Part shown: piece by piece, positions 1 to 8,977 of the stretch | Position numbering within the stretch: the first letter of the stretch is position 1 | How the letters are laid out: each line of letters begins with the position of its first letter | Assembly (NCBI RefSeq): GCF_907164915.1 | Contig: NC_061867.1 | Location: 28,434,308-28,498,307, forward strand | Source of the DNA: Impatiens glandulifera | Taxonomy: Eukaryota; Streptophyta; Magnoliopsida; Ericales; Balsaminaceae | DNA: 64,000 bases | Direction of reading: 5' to 3' | Made by a program: the position numbers and the translations under genes | The notes under the pieces: model-generated | The model's input: the letters and a program-made list of their open reading frames with translations, nothing else | What the model was told of the DNA's origin: nothing | Database searches by the model: none

Positions 1-2
1 TT

Positions 3-2990
3 AGTCAGATGTGTGATGCTGGATACACGGTAGAATTCCTTAAACATGCTTGCTTAGTTAAGGACTCTCAAGGTATTGTACTACTAACCGGAAATAGAAT
101 AGGCAACATCTATAAGGTAGACTGGAAAACAAGAATAGAATATCCTATATGCATGATAGCTAAAACTGATCAAACCTGGCTATGGCATAAGAGACTAAAC
201 CATCTAAACATGAAAACCTTAAACTACATTCGTGGCAAAAAGCTAGTTGAAGGTATTCCCGATATAGTATTTAACCAGGATAAGGTCTGTTCAGCATGCC
301 AGATGGGTAAACAAACTAGGTCATTTTTTAAAAGTAATGGAAATATTCAATCAAGTCGATGTCTAGATCTTCTTCACATGGATTTATTTGGACCGATTCA
401 GGTCATTAGCCTAGGCGGTATGCTTTACACCATGGTAGTTATTGATGATTATTCTAGATATACATGGGTGATATTTCTACCATCTAAACGTGAAACTGTT
501 TCAAACCTGATCACACTTCTCAAGCGGTTGCAAAATGAAAAATCAACTCGCATCAACAGCATTCGAAGTGATCGAGGTACCGAATTTACTAATAGTACAT
601 TAACTGCATATCTTGATGAATCCGGCATTAGACACGAGTTGTCTAGCGCTAGGACTCCTCAACAAAATGGCCTGGCCGAGAGAAGAAACCGGACTCTCAA
701 GGAAGCCGCACGGTCCATGATAGCCGACTCCGGCATTGCTCAGAAATTTTGGGCTGAGGCTATCAATACTGCATGCCATACAAAAAACCGGTCTTTAATA
801 AACAGATTTCACAACAAAACACCATATGAGGTTTATTTTAACAGAGTTCCTAAACTCAAGTACCTCAGGATTTTCGGTTGCAAATGTTACATTCACATAA
901 ATGGTAAAACCCAACTCACCGCTTTCGATGCAAAGACCGATACCGGCATTATGCTAGGATACTCGTCAGTAAGTAAAGCATATAGAGTATATAATAATAG
1001 AACTGCAACCATGGAGGAAACAATTCACGTTGTTTTCGATGAATCGGTTGAGAGCAATACTACTTCATGCTTTGATCTACACAACAGATTGGAAAATAAC
1101 GACATTCATTCTGATAGCGAAGATGAGACTCCGGTCTTCAGGCGGTTTGTCCATGACCTAATGGGTAATATTGATACCCAGCCGGATCAAGCTGTTCCAC
1201 AACAGGAAGCTGACACTTCAGTCCAATCCGAGGAAGTCGGTCGGTCTGACAATCTCGGTCAACCTACCGACATGTCTAGCCTTGGTCAAGTTACCGGTAA
1301 TTTGGTAGACACCCCTGAACTGAATCTCAGAAGAAATAGTAAACATCCTCCTGAGCAAATTATAGGTGACCCTTCAGAACCTGTTCGAACTAGGAGTCAA
1401 CTTCTGGAAGGATATTTTAACTCAGCTTTCATATCCCAGATTGAACCGAAAAGAATAGATGAAGCATTGTCAGATCCGGATTGGATCTTGGGAATGCAAG
1501 AAGAGCTAAACCAGTTCGAGAGTAGTAAAGTCTGGTACTTAGTTCCCAGACCGAAAGATCAATCGGTCATAGGAACAAGATGGGTATTCAGAAACAAACT
1601 CAATGAGGACGGTTTGGTCACGAGGAACAAAGCCAGATTAGTGGCTCAAGGTTACAAACAGGAAGAAGGCATTGACTTTGAAGAGTCATTTGCTCCTGTA
1701 GCCAGGATTGAAGCCATTAGGATTTTTCTTGCATTTGCTGCTTTCAAAAACTTCAAAGTTTTTCAAATGGATGTTAAAAGTGCATTTCTGAACGGTGATA
1801 TACGTGAAGAAGTGTACGTTGAACAGCCACCCGGTTTCAAAAATGCTGCATTTCCAAATCATGTATACCGGCTGAACAAAGCTTTATACGGTCTAAAGCA
1901 AGCACCTAGGGCCTGGTATGATACGCTAACCGCATTTTTATTAGAGCATGATTTCACCATCGGTTCGGTGGATAAAACCTTGTTTAAGTTTGAAAAGAAG
2001 GAACATATCCTACTTGTTCAAATTTATGTAGATGATATTATTTTCGGTTCCACCGATCCAAAGCTCTGTGACAAGTTCTCAAAAATGATGACTGACAAAT
2101 TTGAAATGAGTATGATGGGAGAATTAAGTTTCTTCCTAGGTCTTCAGGTTAAACAACTCAAGGAAGGAACATTCATCAGTCAACCCAAATATACCAAGGA
2201 GCTTCTGAAGAAATTCGGTATGGACACATGCTCCTCGGCGGCCACCCCAATGAGTTCATCCATTAAACTGGACAGAGATGATGAAGGCCAATCAGTAGAT
2301 CAGATTGCATACCGGGGCATGATCGGCTCCCTATTGTATCTGACAGCAAGTAGACCGGACATCCTGTTTGCAGTTGGTGTGTGTGGAAGATTCCAAGCAA
2401 ATCCAAAGCAATCCCATTACACAGCCGCAAAGAGGATACTGAAGTATCTAAAAGGCACTCCTGATGTCGGTCTGTGGTACCCAAAAGACTCATCCTTTAA
2501 TCTAACAAGTTACTCAGACGCAGATTATGCAGGATGCAAAATCGACAGGAAAAGCACCAGTGGAACATGTCAGTTCCTAGGTGACCGACTGGTGTCATGG
2601 CACAGCAAGAAACAGACATCGGTGGCTACATCAACCGCAAAGGCTGAATACTTGGCGGCCGGAAGCTGCTGCTCTCAACTTCTCTGGATCCAACAGCAGC
2701 TGAAGGACTTCGGTATCATAGCCGAAGAGTCACCGATCTTCTGTGACAACACAAGTGCCATTGCAATCACCTACAACCCGGTTCTCCACTCCAGAACCAA
2801 GCACATCGACATAAGGCATCACTTCATTCGGGAGCATGTCACGCTGAAGCATATCCGGCTGGAATACGTACCGACCGATCGACAAGTAGCCGATATCTTC
2901 ACGAAGCCGCTGCAGGAAGCTAAGTTCTCTCAATTCAGGCTTACTCTCGGCTTAACCGACATTAGCCAAATCCTTCCAAAGGATGCTTAA
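3..2990 (+). CDS. pol: Copia pol polyprotein, C-terminal part (integrase, reverse transcriptase, RNase H)
   Basis: The frame is open from the window edge, so the protein starts upstream; residue numbers here count the Met at position 9 as 1. In order: GAG-pre-integrase zinc region with His60, His65, Cys94 and Cys97; integrase core with the DDE residues Asp125 (HMDLFGP), Asp188 (IRSDRGTEF) and Glu224 ([12 protein letters not shown]); an Asp/Glu-rich linker; Copia-type reverse transcriptase (RVT_2 family) with [13 protein letters not shown] and the YVDD box at Tyr673-Asp676; then RNase H with [22 protein letters not shown] and KHIDIRHHF. These enzymes copy the element RNA into DNA and insert it into the genome. 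No stop or frameshift is visible in the 993 residues, so this part could be functional. The protease expected upstream is outside the window. Confidence 0.95.
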   Translation, partial: SQMCDAGYTVEFLKHACLVKDSQGIVLLTGNRIGNIYKVDWKTRIEYPICMIAKTDQTWLWHKRLNHLNMKTLNYIRGKKLVEGIPDIVFNQDKVCSACQMGKQTRSFFKSNGNIQSSRCLDLLHMDLFGPIQVISLGGMLYTMVVIDDYSRYTWVIFLPSKRETVSNLITLLKRLQNEKSTRINSIRSDRGTEFTNSTLTAYLDESGIRHELSSARTPQQNGLAERRNRTLKEAARSMIADSGIAQKFWAEAINTACHTKNRSLINRFHNKTPYEVYFNRVPKLKYLRIFGCKCYIHINGKTQLTAFDAKTDTGIMLGYSSVSKAYRVYNNRTATMEETIHVVFDESVESNTTSCFDLHNRLENNDIHSDSEDETPVFRRFVHDLMGNIDTQPDQAVPQQEADTSVQSEEVGRSDNLGQPTDMSSLGQVTGNLVDTPELNLRRNSKHPPEQIIGDPSEPVRTRSQLLEGYFNSAFISQIEPKRIDEALSDPDWILGMQEELNQFESSKVWYLVPRPKDQSVIGTRWVFRNKLNEDGLVTRNKARLVAQGYKQEEGIDFEESFAPVARIEAIRIFLAFAAFKNFKVFQMDVKSAFLNGDIREEVYVEQPPGFKNAAFPNHVYRLNKALYGLKQAPRAWYDTLTAFLLEHDFTIGSVDKTLFKFEKKEHILLVQIYVDDIIFGSTDPKLCDKFSKMMTDKFEMSMMGELSFFLGLQVKQLKEGTFISQPKYTKELLKKFGMDTCSSAATPMSSSIKLDRDDEGQSVDQIAYRGMIGSLLYLTASRPDILFAVGVCGRFQANPKQSHYTAAKRILKYLKGTPDVGLWYPKDSSFNLTSYSDADYAGCKIDRKSTSGTCQFLGDRLVSWHSKKQTSVATSTAKAEYLAAGSCCSQLLWIQQQLKDFGIIAEESPIFCDNTSAIAITYNPVLHSRTKHIDIRHHFIREHVTLKHIRLEYVPTDRQVADIFTKPLQEAKFSQFRLTLGLTDISQILPKDA

Positions 2991-3432
2991 AGGGAAACCG
3001 GTTCAAGCACACAAACCGGTAACTCTTCCTAAGATGTCGAACTTCGAATCTTCGGGGTGTTTGTGAAAGAACCGCCCAGTCTATCAGATAGAGTAAACCG
3101 ACCGGCTACTTGGTGCATGCACCAAATAACCGCATCGGGATGAACAACTGATAGCTGACCGGTTCGGAAGCAGGTTACCCTAGATTATTTGAATTTCAAA
3201 CAGAAGAGGAATAGTTATCAGAGGTTAAAGATATCTGCTCTGCATCATTACCCTTTCAAAGTAACATGGTTGCGCCTAAAAAGACGTGAAGATCTTTTGA
3301 TATCTTTCACAGTTCAGGCCTATGACCGACACCTAGACTGCAAACTTGCCTATTTCATGCAAAATCTATTATCCTGTAGTTAATACATGTCATTCCATTC
3401 AATGCCTGGACAATAGGATAGCCCTAAACTAG
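2991..3432 (+). other. spacer between pol and ORF1 of E1
   Basis: No convincing gene. From 3171 on it is homologous to the left edge of E2 (25823 onward), including a conserved stretch near 3270-3330. A short ORF at 3189-3383 starts at TTG and its frame is not kept over its full length in E2. The conserved part probably holds upstream promoter sequence of ORF1. Confidence 0.5.
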
Positions 3433-3440
3433 TATTTAAG
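3433..3440 (+). promoter_or_regulatory. TATA-like box of ORF1 (TATTTAAG)
   Basis: TATTTAAG lies 76 bases before the ORF1 ATG and is kept in E2 at 26096, 59 bases before the matching ATG. Position and conservation suggest a core promoter; no transcript evidence is available. Confidence 0.45.
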
Positions 3441-3508
3441 TGAAGCAAACGCTCACATTAACACTCACAAGTCACAAGAATATCCTCTCCCTCTAAGGCA
3501 ATCTAACC

Positions 3509-4264
3509 ATGTCTCAATTCCCAAACATCCTCCAAGTCGATTTTGAATCCTGTTGTGGTACCGAACACTATGAAGTGTATCGGATGATCAAACAACTGGA
3601 AGATACCGGTCTCCAGCACTTTCTGGATGACAGGCAAACAATATACCCTGAATCAGTCTTGGAATTTTTCTACAATGCCAGGGTATACCGGGGGACACCC
3701 CACTTTGATACCCATATCCAATCAAAGGTTGGGGGTATTCTCTTTGACTTCACCGAGCAGGACTTCTCTCGGTGCTTCGATCTGCCCAAACAAGGGCTAA
3801 CAGACCTAAACCCTCCAGCCGATATTAAGGCTGAGGTCTCTCTCTCCCTTGCCCGGTCGGACGAGCCTGTTGATGATCATGGCTCTAAATCTCTCTTGAG
3901 GGCTGAGTATCAGCTCCTCAATGACATAATAGGAAGGGGCATCTTTGGAAAAGATGTCACCAACACCTACTGCGTGGCGGCTTTCAACATGATGGCGGCC
4001 ATCATCACCAGGACGCCGGTCAATTGGTCTAGGGTACTGTTTGACGTCCTTATTTGGATAATCGGTACCCGGTCAGTGGCCCTTGTTCCCCAGATAAGTC
4101 GACTTTTTGAGGAACTTGGAGTTCCAACCTGTCCCGGCGAAGGTTTGAACCATGGTCAGGTGTTCACCAGAGAAGTAATCGACTCATTCTACGATCGGTT
4201 TGAAAGAGAATGGAGGAGGAGAAACTTCAATTCCCCTCGTGATGCTAACTCCCGCGCTCGCTAA
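3509..4264 (+). CDS. ORF1 of E1: extra sense ORF after pol, plant mobile-element domain protein
   Basis: 251 residues, intact. Exact function unknown. The start is the first ATG after a TATA-like box (3433), and E2 has an ATG at the same place, followed by the same MSQFPNILQVDF start. Domain marks: TGLQHFL (33-39), EFFYNARV (52-59), DLPKQG (91-96), TPVNWSRVLF (169-178) and a C-terminal LxxxLGVPTCPGEG segment. The same marks in the same order occur in ORF2, in the ORF3 N-terminus and in the E3 extra ORF, with 79-81 residues from LPxxG to the V/I-N-W motif. It resembles the widespread 'putative plant transposon protein' domain; that is recognition by eye and not a search result. No membrane segment or signal peptide is evident, so an envelope role is not supported. 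C-terminal residues are Arg-rich. Confidence 0.8.
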   Translation: MSQFPNILQVDFESCCGTEHYEVYRMIKQLEDTGLQHFLDDRQTIYPESVLEFFYNARVYRGTPHFDTHIQSKVGGILFDFTEQDFSRCFDLPKQGLTDLNPPADIKAEVSLSLARSDEPVDDHGSKSLLRAEYQLLNDIIGRGIFGKDVTNTYCVAAFNMMAAIITRTPVNWSRVLFDVLIWIIGTRSVALVPQISRLFEELGVPTCPGEGLNHGQVFTREVIDSFYDRFEREWRRRNFNSPRDANSRAR

Positions 4265-4675
4265 GTCACGCCTTCCTACATCCGGTCGTTTTGCAGCATG
4301 TACCGGATGTATCATTAACCAACTCAAATTTGATCATATCGGCTTCATCCATGTCTCCTTCCGTTTTATTTGTGCTTTTCTTGACTTCATCATTTATGTA
4401 TGTCATTTCCGGCATTATCTATACCATTTTCGGTTTCTATCTAATCAATATCGGTTATGTGTTAAATGCATTTAATGAGATAATCCCAATTAATGAGATA
4501 ACTCCCAACCACCCGCACATTTAATTCCCAACTAATCTGGTCACTTCCCAACTAACACTTACCTCGAGCCTTGCAATCTGCCGCTTCCCCATGCATCTTG
4601 AAAAGGGAAAGATTCTTTTCCTTAATAAAACAAAACTGACCATCAATGCACAGATTTTCCCTCCAAAACCGATCC
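4265..4675 (+). other. spacer between ORF1 and ORF2 of E1
   Basis: AT-rich, without a convincing gene. An AATAAA at 4624-4629 could serve as a poly(A) signal for ORF1, though it is 360 bases past the stop. E2 lacks this stretch together with ORF2. Short ORFs here (4200-4475, 4291-4524) have no domain features. Confidence 0.45.
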
Positions 4676-4683
4676 TATATAAG
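4676..4683 (+). promoter_or_regulatory. TATA box of ORF2 (TATATAAG)
   Basis: A good TATA-box match 102 bases before the ORF2 ATG, followed by a pyrimidine-rich leader typical of plant transcription starts. Confidence 0.5.
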
Positions 4684-4777
4684 GAGCCAATCTCCTTTCA
4701 TTTTATCACATCCAAAAGTACAAAACACTTGTATTCATCTTGAACTTCTCTTGAATCTCTCTCTCAACACTATAATC

Positions 4778-5485
4778 ATGCCGAGCCGATCTTTGGGAAA
4801 TTTCCTAAGCGTCGATTTCAACTCATGTATGGCAGAATGGGACTATGACCATCCAAAGAAAAACATGTTTGAATGCCTTATTGTTACCGGCCTTCAACCC
4901 TTCCTCGAAGAATCCGGTCCTATTCTGATTGAGGATGTCAAGGCATTCTTCAGAAGTGCCTGCATCAGGGGTGACTACATTGTCTCTACGGTAAGGGACC
5001 ACACCTTCTGGCTTGATGAAGCCGAATTTGCCACCCTTTTCAATCTGCCCAAAGAAGGGTTCTCTGATTTCCCGACTATGGAGGGACTTGATGCATTCTA
5101 CTATGGATTGCTCTGCTCTGCAACCCTTGACCCAGTGGAAACCTATGGGTTAAAAACCTGCCTCTGTCGTAATGCTCAGCTCCTTCTTGAGATTGTCACT
5201 CGGTCCATTCTGTGTCAATCCCCAAATCAGCGGTATTCACAGAACACCTATAACATCATGACTCATATCTACCACAAAACGCCTATCAATTGGTCGGCGG
5301 TCCTTTTTCAAAACTTGAAGAACATGGTGCTGACCAAGAGAGGTCTCGGTTATGCACCTCACATCAGCAAGTTGATTCTCAAGTACCGGCCAGAGTTTGG
5401 ACCTGGTACACCGGCTTCCCACTCCAACATTCTTGATGCCGATGCGGTGGAAGAAAAGTTTTCCAGAATGGTGTTTACTTTTTAA
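4778..5485 (+). CDS. ORF2 of E1: second paralogous extra ORF after pol
   Basis: 235 residues from the ATG at 4778. The frame is open back to 4646, but this ATG follows the TATA box and begins MPSRSLGNFLSVDFNSC, aligning with ORF1 (FPNILQVDFESC). Domain marks: TGLQPFL (37-43), AFFRSACI (56-63), NLPKEG (89-94), TPINWSAVLF (168-177), then GYAPHISKL and a GPGTP tail. It is clearly a divergent paralogue of ORF1. An AATAAAAT at 5548, about 60 bases past the stop, is a plausible poly(A) signal, so the ORF could be its own transcription unit. The E2 copy jumps from ORF1 straight to ORF3 and has no counterpart. Function unknown; no catalytic motif, signal peptide or membrane helix recognised. Confidence 0.78.
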   Translation: MPSRSLGNFLSVDFNSCMAEWDYDHPKKNMFECLIVTGLQPFLEESGPILIEDVKAFFRSACIRGDYIVSTVRDHTFWLDEAEFATLFNLPKEGFSDFPTMEGLDAFYYGLLCSATLDPVETYGLKTCLCRNAQLLLEIVTRSILCQSPNQRYSQNTYNIMTHIYHKTPINWSAVLFQNLKNMVLTKRGLGYAPHISKLILKYRPEFGPGTPASHSNILDADAVEEKFSRMVFTF

Positions 5486-5884
5486 GTGCTTATCTTTCGT
5501 ATCATTCTATCAGTTTTCTCTATGTACTCTTTCGTGTCGGTCTCTTGAATAAAATATCGTTTTAGTTTCAATGACCGCTTCTCTTTACCCTTTGCGCATT
5601 TATCTAAGTAACCGAAAATAACCTCGTTCTTATCCGGTTTCATAAAATCTGATTAAAACTGTTAATCAAAATGTCTGATTAGACTTAGAAACCGATCATA
5701 CATTCGGTCTCGAGGTAAAATGCGTCATCCATGACATAGGCTAAGGGTTTTGGAGGGAAATCTCCCGCTCAAAGTTACCGCCCACCTTATCACACTTAAC
5801 CGCCCATAGCTTAAGCGTCCTTTCATTTTGGAGGGAAAACTCCCGCCCATTAATGATGGGACGGTTGGGCTTCCAAACCGTGCC
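5486..5884 (+). promoter_or_regulatory. ORF2-ORF3 spacer with GC-rich upstream region of ORF3
   Basis: From about 5580 this aligns with 27005-27356 of E2. It carries two copies of a motif close to TTTGGAGGGAAA followed by CTCCCGC (near 5750 and 5829), then GGGACGGTTGGGCTTCCAAACCG just before the TATA box. The last part is almost unchanged in E2. The conservation of the block nearest the TATA box is what a promoter would show. Confidence 0.45.
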
Positions 5885-5892
5885 TATAAAAG
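5885..5892 (+). promoter_or_regulatory. TATA box of ORF3 (TATAAAAG)
   Basis: A consensus TATA box 111 bases before the ORF3 ATG. The same box is at 27357 in E2, with matching sequence on both sides. Confidence 0.6.
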
Positions 5893-5995
5893 GGGGCCTT
5901 CGGTCATATTTTTCATTCTCACGCGAATTCACTTTCTCTCTCTAAGCTTCCTAAACTTTCTGAAGCCGATTTCTCTCATTCTCAAACTCTTCAAC

Positions 5996-7972
5996 ATGGG
6001 TCGTGATTCGGCGTTGTTCAAACTCTATTCTCAAGTAGACTTCGAGGAGATTCGGCAGAATGGGACAACCGAAGCAAAGGAAGTTATTGACCTGCTGATC
6101 AAAACCGGTCTGGGATATTTCCTAGACGGTCCTCACGTAATTTACAAAGATGCGGTCGAAGAATTCTTCAAAACTGCAATCATCTCCTACGACAGAATCA
6201 TCGCAACGGTTTGCGGCTCCCAAATCGAGATCACCGAAGCATTGGTGGCCGAGAGCTTGCATCTCCCAACTACCGGCCAGGATGCAACGGCAGAAATAGA
6301 CGATGATATCTTTGAGACGGCTTGCCACGCCTTATCGGCAACCAATGAGCCGATCACCACATCCGGAAGTAAACAAATGCTGAAACCGGAATATATCCCG
6401 GCGTGTGACGTTTTCGCCAGGGCGATACTGGCAAGGGGAGGAAACTTCAGCAATCTCACCAAGGACAAAATCAAAATGATTATCGGTCTGTTGGAAGGAA
6501 AAGAGGTCAACTGGACAAGATCAGTGTTCGGTAACCTCATGGACATGGTGAAACCGGATTCAACCCGGTCGTGGGGATATGCCGTGCAACTCGGTAAGAT
6601 CTTCCTCCACTTGAACCTCAACGTCGGTCCCGGTGTTGAGCTATTAAAACGTTGCCTCATTAGATCGAGGCAATTCCTTCCAAGAACGCAGTCGGCCTCC
6701 AGTTCCACAGGTGGCCGAAAGAAGAAAGCCGCAAAAAAAGATGCCCCGGCAAAAGCAAAGACCGGAGGGAAGAAGAAAGAAAAGATAACTTTCGTAAACC
6801 CACCACAACAAACAGAGGATGAGGAGTGGGCCCCTGAGGAAACCGACCCGGAGAGGACCGAAGATGGAACGGTCCATGACGACGATCATTCGGCTCGGAG
6901 TCCGAACGATGCCGAACAAAGCGCTAATCCTGAGACCACCGAGGGTGAAGAAGGGGGTGATACAGGGGCCAATGATGAGGGCCACGACAGGGAAGAGGCC
7001 GACGAAGCCGAGGCCGAAAGACTAGCCCAGAATATCTTTCACGGCATCAACAAGCGAGACGAGGACGTTATAGACTTATATTTGGAGTGGCATGAGCACC
7101 GGTTCAGTACAAAGTATAAAGATATCCTACCGAACTTCCCGCAACAGGATTGCATCGCCAGATTGGAGGAAGTAGAGGACATGATCTTACGCCTCACAAA
7201 ATCCAATACAATTCAGGAGGTACAATGCCGAACTTGTCTACTGATACCGAGAAGTCATCTTCGGAAACTAAGAAGGCGCATCCGGAAAATTAAGGAAGAA
7301 TATGCCGAGGGGGGATCGGTATGTACCATAGCGCCGCGAGTATTGACAAAGCTTGAAAAAGGCAAACTGGAAATACGTCAAGAGATAGAGCGGCTAGAAG
7401 CAATATGCAATCAAAAACAAGTTCCGGTATATACCGCTCCGGTTATCGAAGAATTTCCAGTTGACTATCCAACACCTTCAAGGGAAGTCGAGGAACCGAT
7501 ATTGGAAGATGAGGAACCGATACCGACATTGGGAGTTGAGGTTCCAAACTTAGATGTTGAAGTACCGATCTTGGAAATTGCGGTAACAAACTTGGAGGAT
7601 GCGGCAACATTAGAAATTCCAAATGAGAAAGCGGCATCGATAGACTCCAGTGAGAGAGCCGATCCAGATCCCACCGAACAATCAACTCCTCCTCCACCAC
7701 CGGAAGTCACCGCCTCAGTCCCTTCTAAAGAATGGGTTGAAGACCGACTTCAAAAGCTTGACGCATCCATAGCAGAGCGGATCGATGACCGCGTTCAAGA
7801 ACACGACGTGTCCAAGCTTCAGCCGTTCAAGGATAAATGCAACACCATATTTGATTCGGCCCTGAAGTTCACCGATGTGACAAAACAGCTTCTGGATCAA
7901 CATCAAGCACGCCTAGCAGAACTCAGCACCGGACTGTGGGAAGAGGCCGGTGAGCGCGAAAAGTGTGTTTAG
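5996..7972 (+). CDS. ORF3 of E1: large extra protein, N-terminal mobile-element domain plus acidic and coiled-coil region (ends at a premature TAG)
   Basis: 658 codons from the ATG at 5996 to TAG at 7970-7972. The frame is open upstream to 5828, but the TATA box at 5885 and the E2 comparison favour 5996 (MGRDSALF, aligned with MWRGSALF in E2). Residues 1-235 repeat the domain of ORF1 and ORF2: KTGLGYFL (36-43), EEFFKTA (55-61), HLPTTG (89-94), VNWTRSVF (171-178), SWGYAVQLGKIF, then GPG. Next come a Lys-rich patch (240-263), a long Asp/Glu-rich segment, a helical segment, a Pro-rich stretch and predicted coiled-coil sequence. In E2 the codon matching the TAG is AAG (Lys), and the frame continues after it here, so the normal product was about 887 residues. 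Function unknown; the design suggests a nuclear or particle-associated structural protein. Confidence 0.75.
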   Translation: MGRDSALFKLYSQVDFEEIRQNGTTEAKEVIDLLIKTGLGYFLDGPHVIYKDAVEEFFKTAIISYDRIIATVCGSQIEITEALVAESLHLPTTGQDATAEIDDDIFETACHALSATNEPITTSGSKQMLKPEYIPACDVFARAILARGGNFSNLTKDKIKMIIGLLEGKEVNWTRSVFGNLMDMVKPDSTRSWGYAVQLGKIFLHLNLNVGPGVELLKRCLIRSRQFLPRTQSASSSTGGRKKKAAKKDAPAKAKTGGKKKEKITFVNPPQQTEDEEWAPEETDPERTEDGTVHDDDHSARSPNDAEQSANPETTEGEEGGDTGANDEGHDREEADEAEAERLAQNIFHGINKRDEDVIDLYLEWHEHRFSTKYKDILPNFPQQDCIARLEEVEDMILRLTKSNTIQEVQCRTCLLIPRSHLRKLRRRIRKIKEEYAEGGSVCTIAPRVLTKLEKGKLEIRQEIERLEAICNQKQVPVYTAPVIEEFPVDYPTPSREVEEPILEDEEPIPTLGVEVPNLDVEVPILEIAVTNLEDAATLEIPNEKAASIDSSERADPDPTEQSTPPPPPEVTASVPSKEWVEDRLQKLDASIAERIDDRVQEHDVSKLQPFKDKCNTIFDSALKFTDVTKQLLDQHQARLAELSTGLWEEAGEREKCV

Positions 7973-8659
7973 AGAACCGCCACTCTAGAGGATGTGACCT
8001 CCAACATGAAGAAGGATTTCGAACGGGTCGACGCAACAATCGACCGGGTCTCGGTACTGGAAAAGAAAAACGAAGATCTCGTGGCCGAAGTAAAGGCGCT
8101 AACCGCACAGATGGCCGAAATTCTAAAGGCTAAGGAAAACGCGGACGCCGCGGCTATAGAGGCTGATGCTCAGGTTGCTAAAAGGGTCCAGGATGCGCTG
8201 GACGCCGAAGCTAGCAAAGACAAAGAGGCGCCGCGATCGTCTCAACTAACCGAAGCGGAATTGGAAGCCGAAAGAATAAGAAGAGCCGAGGCCTTATACC
8301 CAGGGTATGCCGAGAGAGTGGCCAGTCTGGCTGCGGAGGATGCCGCACGACTGGAAAGAGAATCACGAAGGCTGGAGGGCTTTGCAAAGGAACACGAGAA
8401 GAAGAAGAAGGCGGCCGCCTCCGCTTCAGCACCGACAAAAAGAAAGAGGCCGGTTCCTAAGAAAGTTCAGATTGCCGAGATGTTCAATGAAATCTCTGAA
8501 CCGATCACTGCGGGTACTTCGCAGCAAGCCGACCTAGTTGAAGACGAAGTCGAAGAACAGCTGCGGTCCCGATCTAAAAGACAAAGACCCTCCCAGCAGA
8601 CCAGGCAACCGATACCGAAGAAAAAGAAGAGTGCCTATGAATTCACAGACTCTGAATAG
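7973..8659 (+). pseudogene. C-terminal part of ORF3, cut off by the single in-frame TAG
   Basis: Same frame as 5996-7972 and open to the TAG at 8657. The first internal Met is at 7994. It encodes a heptad-like coiled coil (LEKKNEDLVAEVKALTAQ), an Ala/Glu/Arg-rich helix, and three basic clusters (KRKRPVPKK, KRQRPSQ, PKKKKS) that look like nuclear localisation signals, ending in YEFTDSE. E2 keeps the same C-terminal ending (YDFSDSE). It could be made by read-through of the TAG, but the simpler view is one nonsense mutation in a recent element. Confidence 0.7.
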
Positions 8660-8977
8660 GGACTATCCTTCCTTTTCTTATTTGCCTTAGTTTTTATGCC
8701 TTGTCTTTTCCGGTCATCTATACATATATATAAAGTTATTTTTGAATCCGGCCTTATTTTGCATTTCTACTTAGTTTTGATAATTTTAAATAAAATAATC
8801 AAAAAGGGAGAAATTGTTAGATAAAAGATAAAGACTCTTCCAAAACTTCTCTCTCAAAATTTTTCGAAAAATTCTCTAAGTCTTTTTCAAAAACCGGCCA
8901 AACAAAACAACCGGCCTACGGTTGCAAACTTACATGATTTTGATAATTTTAAATAAAATAATCAAAAAGGGAGAAAT
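8660..8977 (+). other. polypurine-tract region of E1 with a duplicated 51-bp block
   Basis: The region between ORF3 and the 3' LTR. A 51-base block (8775-8825 and 8938-8988) occurs twice, 163 bases apart and without mismatch. Each copy has an A/T-rich run, the purine tract AAAAAGGGAGAAAT, and TGTTAGATAAA. The second copy borders the LTR; the first looks like a spare priming site. E2 has the same arrangement at 30168 and 30332, so the duplication is older than both copies. Sireviruses are known for multiple polypurine tracts. Confidence 0.7.

Noticed and set aside
2263..2933. Antisense ORFs within E1 pol (2263-2493, 2730-2933) and within ORF3 (6187-6985, 7443-7906, 8211-8438)
   Set aside because: Shadows of well-supported coding frames on the other strand; no domain seen.
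3189..3383. Small ORF between pol and ORF1
   Set aside because: TTG start, and the frame is not maintained in E2; likely untranslated promoter or leader.
3509..4264. Envelope-like protein, because of its position after pol
   Set aside because: No signal peptide, no membrane helix and no Cys or glycosylation pattern suggesting a surface protein.
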